A stretch of 64,000 nt of DNA from Niallia circulans NBRC 13626 (GCF_001591585.1 NZ_BCVE01000008.1:62001-126000); one strand, 5' to 3'. Positions 1 through 8,812 are shown, counted from the first letter of the stretch. Program-made: numbers and translations. Notes: generated from the sequence alone by a model not told the origin.

Positions 1-882
1 ATCAATCCCCATACCAAATGCATTTGTGGCAATCATAATGGAAACATCATCTTTTATAAATGCTTGCTGTTCAGTCTCTCTTTGCCCATCGTTCATACCG
101 CCATGATATTTCGCAACTGAATAGCCTTTTTTTGCTAATCTTTCATGCAGTTTTTCCACCTCTTGTCTAGTCGCTGCATAAATAATCCCAGATTCCTCTT
201 TATTTTTCTTTAAAAAGGATTCAAGAAACTTCCCTTTATCTTGCCCTTTAATAATGGAAAAAGATAAATTATCACGAGCAAATCCTGTCTTAATTGTATT
301 TTCCCTTGGAATATTTAATAAAAGACAAATATCTTCATGCACTTTAGGTGTAGCCGTTGCTGTTAACGCAGCGACAAGAGGTCTTTCCGCTAATTTATTA
401 ATGAGAAAGCCAATCTTTGCATAGCTTGGACGAAAATCGTGACCCCATTGTGAAATACAATGAGCTTCATCTACTGCAATAAAAGAAATAGAAACTTCTT
501 TTAATAATTCCGTAAAATAATCTGCTTCAAGACGTTCTGGTGCAATATAAAGTAATTTATAATGACCGTTTTTTATTTCATAGATCCTTTCCTGTACTTC
601 TTCATTATGTAACGTACTATTAATGTAAGTCGCTGGAATTCCAACTTCTGTTAGTGCATCTACTTGATCTTTCATTAAAGAAATTAATGGGGATATAACT
701 ATCGTCAGTCCTGGAAAAATCATCGCGGGCACCTGATAGCAAATTGATTTTCCGCCGCCAGTCGGCATAATTCCTGCAACATTTTCCCCATTTAATAATA
801 GACGAATAATATCTTCTTGTCCTTTTCTAAAATGGTCATATCCAAAGTACTCTTTTAAAATACTACGTGCTTTATCCATCAT
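1..882 (-). CDS. recQ: ATP-dependent DNA helicase RecQ (5' part, cut by window edge)
   Basis: This is the N-terminal 294 codons of a superfamily 2 DNA helicase that unwinds DNA 3' to 5' in recombination and repair. Visible are the Q-motif region (FGYDHFRKGQ), Walker A (PTGGGKS, about residues 40-46), motif Ia (ISPLISLMKDQV), the DEAH box (VDEAHCISQWGHDFRPSY), motif III (ALTATATP) and the start of motif V (NAFGMGID) at the edge. The order and wording match Bacillus RecQ (YocI type) better than the shorter RecS, as I recall those sequences. The chosen ATG lies 9 bases after GGGGAG; a second ATG follows directly. The helicase C-terminal, zinc-binding and HRDC regions lie outside the window. Confidence 0.93.
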   Translation of the reverse strand, partial: MMDKARSILKEYFGYDHFRKGQEDIIRLLLNGENVAGIMPTGGGKSICYQVPAMIFPGLTIVISPLISLMKDQVDALTEVGIPATYINSTLHNEEVQERIYEIKNGHYKLLYIAPERLEADYFTELLKEVSISFIAVDEAHCISQWGHDFRPSYAKIGFLINKLAERPLVAALTATATPKVHEDICLLLNIPRENTIKTGFARDNLSFSIIKGQDKGKFLESFLKKNKEESGIIYAATRQEVEKLHERLAKKGYSVAKYHGGMNDGQRETEQQAFIKDDVSIMIATNAFGMGID

Positions 883-1022
883 TACCTAAATCTCCCCACT
901 TTTATCCGAACATATCCTTAAAATATTGTAACACTAATCGGATGAATTTTGAACGTAGCATTGTCATTACAAGTGCCTGTCCAATTAGATGCGTAATAAC
1001 ACTTTATTAGCACAGCAATAAG

Positions 1023-1060
1023 TAACTTGCTAATTCTCATATAGAGGTATTAGCAAGTTA
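1023..1060. terminator. Stem-loop downstream of the YjcZ genes
   Basis: A 12-base inverted repeat (TAACTTGCTAAT and its complement) with a 14-base loop sits between the small YjcZ gene and recQ. It lacks a clear U-tract, so it may be a weak terminator or an mRNA 3' end stabiliser. Confidence 0.45.
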
Positions 1061-1128
1061 TCAATTATGCTAAGCTACACTCTGCTAACAACATGAACCG
1101 AAAGCAGAGGATCAGCCTTTAATTAAAT

Positions 1129-1290
1129 TTATAGCCAAGCTGCTCCTACGATGATTAATAAAATGAAAAGTACTACGATTAAGACAAACCCACTGCCAAA
1201 TCCAAATCCTCCGCAAGGAGCTACTGGTGCAGCAACCGGGGCCGCATAACCGCATCCACAATTATCGTATCCAAATCCTCCGTAACCCAT
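1129..1290 (-). CDS. YjcZ-family sporulation protein (53 aa)
   Basis: A very small protein with a Gly/Tyr/Cys-rich N-terminus (MGYGGFGYDNCGCGY), a short Ala-Pro-Val linker, and one C-terminal membrane segment ending GAAWL (about residues 33-53, FVLIVVLFILLIIVG). This is the layout of the YjcZ family, which is widespread in spore formers and often annotated as sporulation proteins; the exact function is unknown. The start is supported by AAGGAG 9 bases upstream. The next gene upstream on the same strand is a shorter paralogue, so the two are probably co-expressed. Confidence 0.85.
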   Translation of the reverse strand: MGYGGFGYDNCGCGYAAPVAAPVAPCGGFGFGSGFVLIVVLFILLIIVGAAWL

Positions 1291-1327
1291 TTTATAAAAC
1301 ACTCCTTTTTTTCTATCTTTATTCCTA

Positions 1328-1429
1328 TCAGAAGCCGACGTAACAAGAACCTACAATTATTAATAAAATGAATAGCACTACTAGTAGAGCAAAACCTCCA
1401 CCAAAACCAGCTGTATGGCCACCACTCAT
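1328..1429 (-). CDS. YjcZ-family sporulation protein (33 aa)
   Basis: A 33-residue protein with a Gly-rich head (MSGGHTAGFGGGF) and a hydrophobic tail (ALLVVLFILLIIVGSCYVGF). The hydrophobic core is almost the same as that of the 53-residue neighbour 38 bases downstream, so this is a tandem paralogue. The ribosome binding site is GGGAGGTGG before AATAA-ATG. It is probably a single-pass membrane peptide made during sporulation by family analogy. It is shorter than most gene-calling cutoffs. Confidence 0.82.
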   Translation of the reverse strand: MSGGHTAGFGGGFALLVVLFILLIIVGSCYVGF

Positions 1430-1568
1430 TTATTCCACCTCCCTCATACACATAAGCATCATATGAGTCTAGAGTTTGTCCTGTTTGGGCGTTTGAAGAA
1501 AAAGCTGAAAATTTATTAAAGTATGTAGACAGATTCCTTTCAGAAAGAAATCTGCCTTTAATAATTGT

Positions 1569-1859
1569 TTAAAAGAAAGGAATAAAGGCCAATGCTGCGA
1601 TTAACCCTAAAGATACTCCTATTGCGGCTGCACCAAATCCCCAGCCCCAACCCCAGCCCCAGCCGGGTCTATTACCACGTCTATAACCATATCCGAATCC
1701 ACCATGGTTTCTCCGATTTCCCCCTATTGGTCGAATATACACTTTATTAGGAGTGACTCTTTCGATGATTCCAGTATGAACCTCACCACTATGGGTACGG
1801 ATTCTTACACATCTTCCAACACCTTTTGAACACTGATTATAAAAATTCTTAGCAGACAT
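1569..1859 (-). CDS. Gly/Trp-rich small protein with Sm-like N-terminal segment
   Basis: A 96-residue protein of unknown function. Residues about 10-45 (CVRIRTHSGEVHTGIIERV followed by VYIRPIGG) look like a small beta-barrel of the LSm/SH3 type. Residues about 50-76 are Gly/Arg/Trp-rich with a WGWGWGWGFG run. Residues about 77-96 form one hydrophobic helix (AAIGVSLGLIAALAFIPFF). The start has AGGTGTGATAA upstream. It lies in a cluster with two YjcZ genes on the same strand, and Gly-rich small proteins in this setting are often spore-coat or forespore-membrane components; that role is inference only. Confidence 0.7.
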   Translation of the reverse strand: MSAKNFYNQCSKGVGRCVRIRTHSGEVHTGIIERVTPNKVYIRPIGGNRRNHGGFGYGYRRGNRPGWGWGWGWGFGAAAIGVSLGLIAALAFIPFF

Positions 1860-1915
1860 TTATCACACCTCCAACCATTCATCCCTATTATCCTATGTAC
1901 AAGTCTAAAAAAAGA

Positions 1916-2047
1916 ATGGACAACTATCATAAGAGAAGAGCGGATATTTTGACTGATTATTTCATTAAGATTAAATCAGAAAAAAAATCCTTCCTTTACG
2001 ATTTACCTGAGCTAGAACAGATCGAGAAATTGCATATTCCAAAATAG
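1916..2047 (+). CDS. Possible small charged protein (43 aa)
   Basis: An ATG-started frame of 43 codons reads as a charged, plausible peptide (MDNYHKRRADILTDYF at the start, ending LPELEQIEKLHIPK). It sits between the divergent Gly/Trp-rich gene and the ZIP transporter gene. The ribosome binding site is poor (an A-run with AAAG), which is the main reason for doubt. No family recognised. Confidence 0.35.
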   Translation: MDNYHKRRADILTDYFIKIKSEKKSFLYDLPELEQIEKLHIPK

Positions 2048-2130
2048 AAATACCAATAATTTAAAATAACTTCTAAATGTGTAGATTTTAAAATAATTGG
2101 GTAGGAATAAGAAAAAAAAGGAGATTTCAT

Positions 2131-2859
2131 ATGTTAGTTGCAGCAATGTGGGGGGCAGTAGCAAGTCTTTCCTTACTCGCGGGATCTATCGCCGCTTTGT
2201 TTTTATCGATACCTAAAAGGATTATTGCTTATTTTATGGCTTTGGGTACTGGTATATTAATAGGGGCCTCTTCTTTCGAGCTTTTAATCAAATCCGTACA
2301 TACAAGTGGAATCGCAGCAACTGCTATTACTTTTTTAACTGGAGCGGGTTTATTTACCTTAATTGAAATATTTCTCTATAAAAAAGGCGGGTCCAATCGA
2401 AAACGATCACATAAAAATCCAGAAGGACATTCGGGACTAGCTATTTATATTGGCACTCTGATGGATGCAATACCAGAATCAATGATTATAGGATTAAGTC
2501 TATTAATAACACAGAAGGTGGACATGCTCTTCTTAATTGCCATTTTCATCAGTAATTTTCCTGAGTCCCTATCTTCAACGGTGGGTCTAAAAAAAGACAA
2601 CTATTCAAACAAGAAAATTTTATTTTTATGGAGCAGTGTCATCCTTATTTCCGCGATAAGCAGCTCAGTGGGATATTTATTTTTAGAAAATGCATCAGCA
2701 GTAATGCTTTCTGGGATTCAGTCATTTGGTGCTGGTGGATTAATTGCAATGGTTTGCTCCACTATGCTCCCCGAAGCTTTTGAGCAAGGAGGACCAACAG
2801 TTGGTTTTGTTACATGTATGGGATTAATCTTCTCTCTAAGCATGAGTCATCTAGGATAG
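2131..2859 (+). CDS. ZIP-family metal transporter (YbjE/GufA-like)
   Basis: A 242-residue integral membrane protein with about seven or eight hydrophobic segments. Two ZIP signature regions are seen: MDAIPESMIIGL (about residues 111-122) and SNFPESLSS (about 137-145). In well-studied ZIP proteins the first reads HxxPE with metal-binding His; here Asp and Asn stand in those places, so metal choice may differ or the protein may not be a zinc importer. The ribosome binding site AAGGAG lies 8 bases before the ATG. A GFGAGGLIAMVCSTMLPEAFE-like final region (in two parts) is also typical. It is monocistronic and followed by a 12-bp stem-loop. Confidence 0.8.
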   Translation: MLVAAMWGAVASLSLLAGSIAALFLSIPKRIIAYFMALGTGILIGASSFELLIKSVHTSGIAATAITFLTGAGLFTLIEIFLYKKGGSNRKRSHKNPEGHSGLAIYIGTLMDAIPESMIIGLSLLITQKVDMLFLIAIFISNFPESLSSTVGLKKDNYSNKKILFLWSSVILISAISSSVGYLFLENASAVMLSGIQSFGAGGLIAMVCSTMLPEAFEQGGPTVGFVTCMGLIFSLSMSHLG

Positions 2860-2866
2860 AAACTGA

Positions 2867-2893
2867 AACTGTCGAAATAAGATTTCGACAGTT
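2867..2893. terminator. Stem-loop between convergent ZIP and FNT genes
   Basis: A perfect 12-bp inverted repeat (AACTGTCGAAAT, loop AAG) lies 8 bases after the ZIP stop codon and 22 bases before the end of the convergent formate/nitrite channel gene. U-tracts are weak on both sides. Confidence 0.65.
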
Positions 2894-2915
2894 ATCTGGT
2901 CACTAAAAATGGTTG

Positions 2916-3743
2916 TTACTTTGCTAATGACTTAGGTGTAGTAACACGTAAAGAGGATTCATTCGTTTTTCTTTTTTTCTTAGGAAAAATATAGAGGTTT
3001 AATGCGCCAACAAAGAATGCTCCGCCAACGATATTACCGATTGTAACAGGTATTAAGTTATGTAAAGCATTAGCCAATGTGATTGTCTCTGGATGTGGTA
3101 CGATGAGTGCAATGGAGAAAAGCGCCATATTAGCAACACTATGCTCATAACCAGAAATCATAAAGGCGAAGACAATTAATAATGTTGCAATTATTTTTCC
3201 GACATCCCCCTTCACATTCATAGGTATCCAAATTGCCAAACAAACCAACCAGTTACAAAGGATGCCTCGAACAAACAATTCAACTGTTGTTGCACTCATT
3301 TTTGAATTAGCAACATCCATAAGCCAAGTTGTTTTAGGAACTAAGCTAAACAAGCCTGAGTAATAGATTAGCAAAGCAAAAAATAATGCTCCAACTAAGT
3401 TGCCAAAATACGTACTAACCCAATTATAAATAGTATCTTTCCAACTAGTTGCTCCTGACAAAGTACTCATTGCAAAAGCCATTGTATTTCCTGTAAATAA
3501 TTCCCCGCCGCCATACGAAATAAGGACTAGCGCCAACCCGAAAAATAAACTAGTCATCATGTACGTAGCAGGAGAATGAATATCGAAAAATGGTTGTGCT
3601 AAACGATAACACAGCATTAAAGCAAAACCAATATATATTCCTGCTAAAATGGCTTTTACAAAATAGCGAAAGAAAGAATCGTCGAGTGTTTCTTTCTTCT
3701 TCAATGCATAATTAATTGCCTTATCAACTGGGTGAATTTCCAT
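2916..3743 (-). CDS. Formate/nitrite transporter family channel
   Basis: A 275-residue FNT-family pentameric channel for small monovalent anions such as formate or nitrite. Family signs are six membrane spans, the ELFTGNTMAF loop (the LTGN-type signature) and GILCNWLVCLAIW. The ATG at 3743 is chosen because GAAAGGAAGG stands 8 bases before it; the frame is open another 38 codons upstream but without a good site. The gene is about 5 kb from pflBA, so formate is a reasonable substrate, although no operon link exists. The tail is Lys-rich (PKKKRK). Confidence 0.88.
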   Translation of the reverse strand: MEIHPVDKAINYALKKKETLDDSFFRYFVKAILAGIYIGFALMLCYRLAQPFFDIHSPATYMMTSLFFGLALVLISYGGGELFTGNTMAFAMSTLSGATSWKDTIYNWVSTYFGNLVGALFFALLIYYSGLFSLVPKTTWLMDVANSKMSATTVELFVRGILCNWLVCLAIWIPMNVKGDVGKIIATLLIVFAFMISGYEHSVANMALFSIALIVPHPETITLANALHNLIPVTIGNIVGGAFFVGALNLYIFPKKKRKTNESSLRVTTPKSLAK

Positions 3744-3911
3744 TGCAATACCTTCCTTTCTGTATAACATTATTATACAAAAGGAAAAGTTAATTACTTT
3801 GTGAAAAAATGAACAATTTTTAACAATTAGGTAAATGAGAAAATATCGTCTCCTCATTTACAAAAATAAATTTATAATATGTACTATTCAAATAGAAATA
3901 AGCTTATAAAC

Positions 3912-4046
3912 TCACTGTGTCGTAGTCGATAATTTACTATTCTGTTGAATTGCTACTGAAAACTGCGATCTTGGCTTTGTAAAGCTAATTTTTATACCAG
4001 ATTTTTTCATTTTATTAACTAAATCAACTAGCTGTTTTTTAGCCAT
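3912..4046 (-). CDS. Small basic protein of unknown function (44 aa)
   Basis: A 44-codon frame starting MAKKQLVDLVNKMKKSG and ending NSKLSTTTQ, preceded by a strong site (AAAGGAGTCG) 9 bases before the ATG. It is basic, has no membrane segment, and is likely an amphipathic N-terminal helix. No family recognised. It stands alone between the FNT gene and the ABC-F gene. The good ribosome binding site and sensible codon use support real translation. Confidence 0.55.
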   Translation of the reverse strand: MAKKQLVDLVNKMKKSGIKISFTKPRSQFSVAIQQNSKLSTTTQ

Positions 4047-4481
4047 CCTATACGACTCCTTTATTTCTTAATAATTTTAGTGTACTAGAAATTTATGAAA
4101 AAAATATGAACAAATCATAAATAATTTTAGACAATCGATTATTAATTTAGAAACATATTAAAACACTTTCATCTCTACTTCTTAATAAATTCTCTTTATT
4201 AGTAGAAAACCCTTTAATTTATGATATTTTTTTACCCTTTGTTTCTATTATCGTAAACATTTTTTCATTTTTCTATCGGGCATTTTTCATATTTTTGATT
4301 CTTTTAAGCATAAATGTATCAATTAAAACTAGCTTATCTTTCTATAGATAATTATTTATTTTGGAATAGGGAAACTTTCATCAAAAAAAGTCTTCCAAAG
4401 AAAGATTTATTTAAAATAATTCGCGCTCTGATAGTAAAAATGATATAATTTTAAGGATATTGGAGTTTGGAGGATTTTTAA
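4047..4481 (+). promoter_or_regulatory. Intergenic region with extended -10 promoter for the ABC-F gene
   Basis: This very AT-rich stretch holds no convincing gene. Just before the ABC-F gene there is an extended -10 element TGATATAAT at 4441-4449, about 30 bases before the ribosome binding site (TTGGAGG) of the ATG at 4482. The -35 region is poor (TCGCGC). I see no attenuator of the type that precedes antibiotic-resistance ABC-F genes. Confidence 0.45.
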
Positions 4482-6101
4482 ATGATAACAGTAACGAATG
4501 TAGGTCTTCGATATGGTGATCGCAAATTATTTGAAGATGTTAATATTAAATTTACACCAGGTAATTGCTACGGTCTAATCGGAGCAAACGGTGCAGGAAA
4601 ATCTACTTTCCTAAAAATACTATCCGGAGAAATAGAAGCTCAATCAGGCAATGTTTCTTTAGGACCTGGAGAAAGACTTGCTGTTTTAAAGCAGAATCAC
4701 TTTGAATATGAGGAACATGAAGTATTAAAAGTGGTAATAATGGGTCATGCAAGATTATATGAAGTAATGCAAGAGAAAGATGCTATTTACATGAAAGAAA
4801 ATTTCACAGATGAAGATGGCATGAAAGCCGCAGAGCTTGAAGGAGAATTCGCCGAATTAAACGGATGGGAAGCAGAATCTGAAGCAGCGATTCTTTTAAA
4901 AGGATTAGGCATTGGTGAGGAGCTTCATTATAAAACAATGGCGGAATTAAACGGTTCCGATAAAGTGAAAGTGTTATTAGCGCAAGCACTTTTCGGTGAA
5001 CCTGATGTTCTTTTACTAGATGAGCCTACTAACCATCTGGATATTAACGCAATTAAGTGGCTGGAGGAATTTTTAATTAACTTTGACAATACTGTCATCG
5101 TTGTGTCCCATGACAGACATTTCTTAAACAAGGTTTGTACACATATCGCAGACTTAGACTATAGCAGAATCCAAATCTATGTGGGTAACTATGATTTTTG
5201 GTATGAATCCAGTCAATTAGCTTCTAGAATGGCAAATGATGCAAACAAAAAGAAAGAAGAAAAAATAAAGGAGCTTCAAAACTTTATTGCTCGCTTTAGC
5301 GCAAATGCTTCTAAGTCGAAACAGGCTACTTCCCGAAAGAAATTACTTGATAAAATTTCGTTAGATGACATTAAACCTTCATCACGAAAATATCCATATG
5401 TTGCATTTACTCCTGAACGTGAAATTGGTAATGACTTATTAAGAGTCGAAAACCTAACAAAAACCATTGATGGAGTTAAAATTCTTGATAATGTAAGCTT
5501 TATTATGAATAAAGATGATAAAATTGCCCTTGTTGGTCCAAATGAAATTGCTAAGACTACCCTATTTCGTATTTTAGCGGGCGAAATGGAGCCAGATAGC
5601 GGCGCTTACAAATGGGGAGTTACTACTTCTCAAAGTTATTTCCCAGCCGAAAACTCGGAGTATTTTAAAAACGATGACGAAACTCTAGTAGACTGGCTTC
5701 GTCAATATTCTCCAAATGATCAAACAGAAAGCTTCTTAAGAGGATTTTTAGGTCGCATGTTATTTTCTGGAGAAGAAGTATTGAAAAAACCTAGCGTTTT
5801 ATCAGGTGGAGAAAAAGTTCGTTGTATGTTATCTAAAATGATGCTGAGTGGCGCAAATGTTCTACTTTTAGATGAACCTACTAACCATTTAGATTTAGAA
5901 TCCATCACAGCTTTAAATAATGGATTAATCAACTTTAAAGGTTCATTAATTTTCACTTCTCATGACCATCAGTTTGTATCAACAATTGCTAATCGTATTC
6001 TTGAGATTACACCGCAAGGACTTGTTGATAAGCAAATGAATTACGATGAATATTTAGAAGATGAAGCATTACAAAAAAATATTGCAAATATGTACAAATA
6101 A
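4482..6101 (+). CDS. ykpA: ABC-F family ATPase, YkpA/YbiT type
   Basis: A 539-residue soluble protein with two ABC ATPase domains and no membrane part, so an ABC-F translation factor that would act on the ribosomal E site. Domain 1 has Walker A GANGAGKST (about 34-42) and Walker B LLLDEPTNHLD; the linker (about 245-300, KKKEEKIKELQNF and SKSKQATSRKK) is the interdomain helix pair; domain 2 has LSGGEKVR and a second DEPTNHLD. The first signature motif is altered (LNGSDK instead of LSGGEK) and the second Walker A is altered (GPNEIAKTT). As I recall, B. subtilis YkpA shares both features, so they are lineage traits and not decay. Housekeeping translation role is inferred; antibiotic protection is less likely for this subgroup. 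Confidence 0.9.
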   Translation: MITVTNVGLRYGDRKLFEDVNIKFTPGNCYGLIGANGAGKSTFLKILSGEIEAQSGNVSLGPGERLAVLKQNHFEYEEHEVLKVVIMGHARLYEVMQEKDAIYMKENFTDEDGMKAAELEGEFAELNGWEAESEAAILLKGLGIGEELHYKTMAELNGSDKVKVLLAQALFGEPDVLLLDEPTNHLDINAIKWLEEFLINFDNTVIVVSHDRHFLNKVCTHIADLDYSRIQIYVGNYDFWYESSQLASRMANDANKKKEEKIKELQNFIARFSANASKSKQATSRKKLLDKISLDDIKPSSRKYPYVAFTPEREIGNDLLRVENLTKTIDGVKILDNVSFIMNKDDKIALVGPNEIAKTTLFRILAGEMEPDSGAYKWGVTTSQSYFPAENSEYFKNDDETLVDWLRQYSPNDQTESFLRGFLGRMLFSGEEVLKKPSVLSGGEKVRCMLSKMMLSGANVLLLDEPTNHLDLESITALNNGLINFKGSLIFTSHDHQFVSTIANRILEITPQGLVDKQMNYDEYLEDEALQKNIANMYK

Positions 6102-6127
6102 AAAAACCGGGATTCCCCGGTTTTTTT
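6100..6127. terminator. Bidirectional intrinsic terminator
   Basis: A perfect stem AAAAAAACCGGG with loop ATTC and complement ending in seven T. It starts at the ABC-F stop codon, and the last base pairs overlap the stop codon of the convergent carboxypeptidase gene, so it should end both transcripts. Confidence 0.93.
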
Positions 6128-7277
6128 AACGTTTAATTGCCTTTTTTCTCATCACATAGATCAAATAAATGGCGAACGGAATAATGAAGACTATTCCTGG
6201 AAAAGAAGATTTTTTCTCATCTCTTCCAGCTTCATTCGGAATATTTTTTTTAAATGTTTCCTCTGCGGGCTTAGTTTTTGCTAATTGTACTGATTGAACA
6301 ATATCGCCGTTATCATTTTCTATCATGAAAATACCGGTTGAGCTAACCTCTTCCTTCCCTTTTGTGCGTGGAACTGTTATGTTAACTTCCTCTGATGTTT
6401 CATAAGTGTTCCCATTAGCAAAAAATGATTTTCCTGCTGGAAGTATCTTATGCGTATATTGGTTAAAGCCATAATCCATTAGTGCTTCCGTATCATTATA
6501 TACATCCTGCTTATATGTTCCTTTTAAAACGATAGCAATTAAACCTAACTCCCCATTCTCTGCGGTAGTAGCCAAAGTTTGTTTCGATTCGTCTACATAG
6601 CCAGTTTTTCCGCCAGTCACTTTGTCATATGGCCGACTCCCGTTTACCATTTGATGATGGCTTACTAATGTAGTATCCCAAGACAAACCATCCCACTTTA
6701 ATTCATCTGTACCAAATATTTCTCTAAATGTTTCATTTTTCATGGCGTACTGGGTGATTAATGCTAAATCGTTTGCAGTTGTGTAATGATCTTTATCAAA
6801 TAAACCATTTGGATTTTTGAAATGGGTGGAATGAACATTTACTTTTTCCTTTAAATACTTATTTATACTTGTTTCAAAATCACTAACCGTACCATCTAGA
6901 TATTCAGCGATAGCTATTGCGGCATCATTTCCAGAGTTAATTAACATTCCATCAAGTAAATGTCTCAGTGTTACTTGCTCACCTTTTTCTAAATAAACTT
7001 TTGTCCCTTCCGTTGAATACGCATTCTCACTTACCGTCACAATATCATCTAATTTTCCATTTTCAATCGCATAAATAGCAGTCGCTATTTTTGTTAAACT
7101 GGCCGGATACATTTTTTTATACCCATTCTTTTCATATAATACTGCTCCAGTATCACTATCTAATAAGAAAGCTGCCTCACTTATTAATTCAGGTTCCCTA
7201 TTATCTTCAGCATTACTTATAGCAGGAAAGCAAAATAATAGTAATACGAAACAAAATACAATGCTCGTTTCTTTCAT
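6126..7277 (-). CDS. Serine-type D-Ala-D-Ala carboxypeptidase (DacF/PBP5-like)
   Basis: A 383-residue exported peptidase S11 protein that trims the terminal D-Ala from peptidoglycan stem peptides. Residues 1-23 are a signal peptide (cleavage near SNA-ED). Active-site motifs are SLTK (Ser60, Lys63), SGN (115-117) and KTG in GGKTGYV (about 220). A C-terminal hydrophobic helix followed by basic residues (YVMRKKAIKR) probably anchors it, where other members use an amphipathic helix. The ribosome binding site is GGTGAGG. It stands alone, not in the dacF-spoIIA arrangement, so the exact paralogue is left open. Confidence 0.88.
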   Translation of the reverse strand: MKETSIVFCFVLLLFCFPAISNAEDNREPELISEAAFLLDSDTGAVLYEKNGYKKMYPASLTKIATAIYAIENGKLDDIVTVSENAYSTEGTKVYLEKGEQVTLRHLLDGMLINSGNDAAIAIAEYLDGTVSDFETSINKYLKEKVNVHSTHFKNPNGLFDKDHYTTANDLALITQYAMKNETFREIFGTDELKWDGLSWDTTLVSHHQMVNGSRPYDKVTGGKTGYVDESKQTLATTAENGELGLIAIVLKGTYKQDVYNDTEALMDYGFNQYTHKILPAGKSFFANGNTYETSEEVNITVPRTKGKEEVSSTGIFMIENDNGDIVQSVQLAKTKPAEETFKKNIPNEAGRDEKKSSFPGIVFIIPFAIYLIYVMRKKAIKR

Positions 7278-7435
7278 TTTCCCTCACCTATTATTTTCTA
7301 TGTTTTAAATACCATGACTATTGTACCAAATAATTGAGAATAATAAAGGTCAATCGGGATTTTGTCACAAAAATGAAACGCTTTTGTATTTTTTTTATCA
7401 TTATACAAGTATACCTTTATTGCTAAACATATAGA

Positions 7436-8389
7436 TTATTCACTTGATAAGCCCTTTAGATAGGCTGCCGCATTTTTCTTTATATTTTTTACAATTTCTA
7501 ATAAGAATAGAAAAGCTGCCAATAAAAATGGTAAAAGATAATATCCAACCCTATATAAAAAAAGGACTATTAACATTTGTTCTGATTCAATCCCTAAAGA
7601 TTCTATTCCCCATAAGAATACTAATTCAAAAGAACCCATCCCTCCAGGTATCATACTGATTATTCCAGTACACGCAGCAACTAAGAAAAGCAAGAAAAAA
7701 TCCCCAATAGATACTGGCAATGCTATTATTTTGGCAATAAAATATAAATATGCAAATAAAAATATCCATTCTAATAGAGAAACAATGATTAAACCAACTA
7801 TCTGATTTTTGTTAAAAACAAAGTTATGCTGTTTTGCTTTCTGATAACTTACTAGCAGCACTGGAAAGATTAATCCCACTACTATAATAGCTGCAAATAT
7901 CCAAATATGATCTTCCATTAAATTCAGTCTTTTACTATAAAGAATAGCAATCCAAGACAATAAGCTAATCCCAGATAAATAAAATATTGTTACAATAGCA
8001 ATCCCTTTAAACAGTTTTTTTCGGTCTGTTTCATATCGTTTATAAAAGAAATTTCGTAAGGCAATACCTATTAAACCACCAAAACCAATTAAATTTGAAA
8101 AAGAATTACTAATAAACGAGTATTTACTTACTTTTACAATAGGAACAGGCTTCTTTAAATGTCTTACAAGAAAAAAATCATAAAAAAACATGGGAAGAAT
8201 CGCAACGAATCCCCCTATTGCAATGTAAAACAAACTATGAAAGGGTATAGTCTGTAAATATTCATATAATTGGTTTATATCTGCTGATACAATCATGTTT
8301 TTAATTTCTCTTAAAACGATGATAAATATAACAATCGGCAGTAATATCTTCACTATATTAATTAAGATTTCTTTTTTTCTGATTGACAT
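7436..8389 (-). CDS. Flippase-like membrane protein (UPF0104 / LPG-synthase TM domain family)
   Basis: A 317-residue polytopic membrane protein with about eight spans. The conserved family region is AACTGIISMIPGGMGSFELVFL, quoted here in two parts as AACTGIISMIP and GGMGSFELVF. This family is the transmembrane half of MprF-type lysyl-phosphatidylglycerol synthases without the synthetic domain; it may move lipids but the substrate is unknown. The ATG at 8389 follows GAGGTGG by 6 bases; the frame is open six codons further upstream. Monocistronic. Confidence 0.82.
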   Translation of the reverse strand: MSIRKKEILINIVKILLPIVIFIIVLREIKNMIVSADINQLYEYLQTIPFHSLFYIAIGGFVAILPMFFYDFFLVRHLKKPVPIVKVSKYSFISNSFSNLIGFGGLIGIALRNFFYKRYETDRKKLFKGIAIVTIFYLSGISLLSWIAILYSKRLNLMEDHIWIFAAIIVVGLIFPVLLVSYQKAKQHNFVFNKNQIVGLIIVSLLEWIFLFAYLYFIAKIIALPVSIGDFFLLFLVAACTGIISMIPGGMGSFELVFLWGIESLGIESEQMLIVLFLYRVGYYLLPFLLAAFLFLLEIVKNIKKNAAAYLKGLSSE

Positions 8390-8780
8390 ATTTACCACCT
8401 CATACATTTCTTTTGCTTATGTTAATTCTAGTAATAGAGACCTAAAATTAATCTTACCTTATATATGGAAGAAAAGAAACGGAACTTTCTTCAAAAAATT
8501 TTTATTTAAATAGCTTTTTTACTATCCAATAGTATGGTCAAAATGAATATCAATATTCTATTGCATGGAAAACTTCTCCACTTCCTTTCTCTATGCTCCA
8601 TGATGAAAACTACCCCTATTGTATAACAGTATAATAAAAACAACATAAATATATATAACAGATGTAAAGTTTTTTTCTTAGCCTTTTTCTTCTATCTCTT
8701 TAAAGTAACTTCTAGGAACCATTGATATTATTGAAGTTCACATATAAGACACAGAATATTCGCAAGATGTACACATTTAT
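8390..8780. other. Intergenic region, no gene seen
   Basis: About 390 AT-rich bases between the divergent membrane-protein gene and the pflB control region. I see no convincing reading frame or RNA structure here; the pflB operator follows at 8781. Confidence 0.5.
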
Positions 8781-8812
8781 TGTGATTGTTCTCACATATT
8801 ATCTGTTATAGT
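8781..8812 (+). promoter_or_regulatory. Fnr/Rex-like operator and -10 box for pflB
   Basis: A perfect palindrome TGTGA-N6-TCACA at 8781-8796 matches the Fnr/Crp-family consensus. Its context TTGTGA-N6-TCACAT is also one base from a Rex-type site. A -10-like TATAGT lies at 8807-8812. With that -10, the palindrome centre is near -30, which suits a redox repressor such as Rex blocking RNA polymerase better than a classical Fnr activator site at -41.5; a later start near 8830 would fit Fnr. Either way it links pflB to low oxygen or high NADH. Confidence 0.7.

Noticed and set aside
1221-1451. 76-codon minus-strand frame over the YjcZ genes
   Set aside because: It is in another frame across two YjcZ genes that have clear ribosome binding sites and family patterns.
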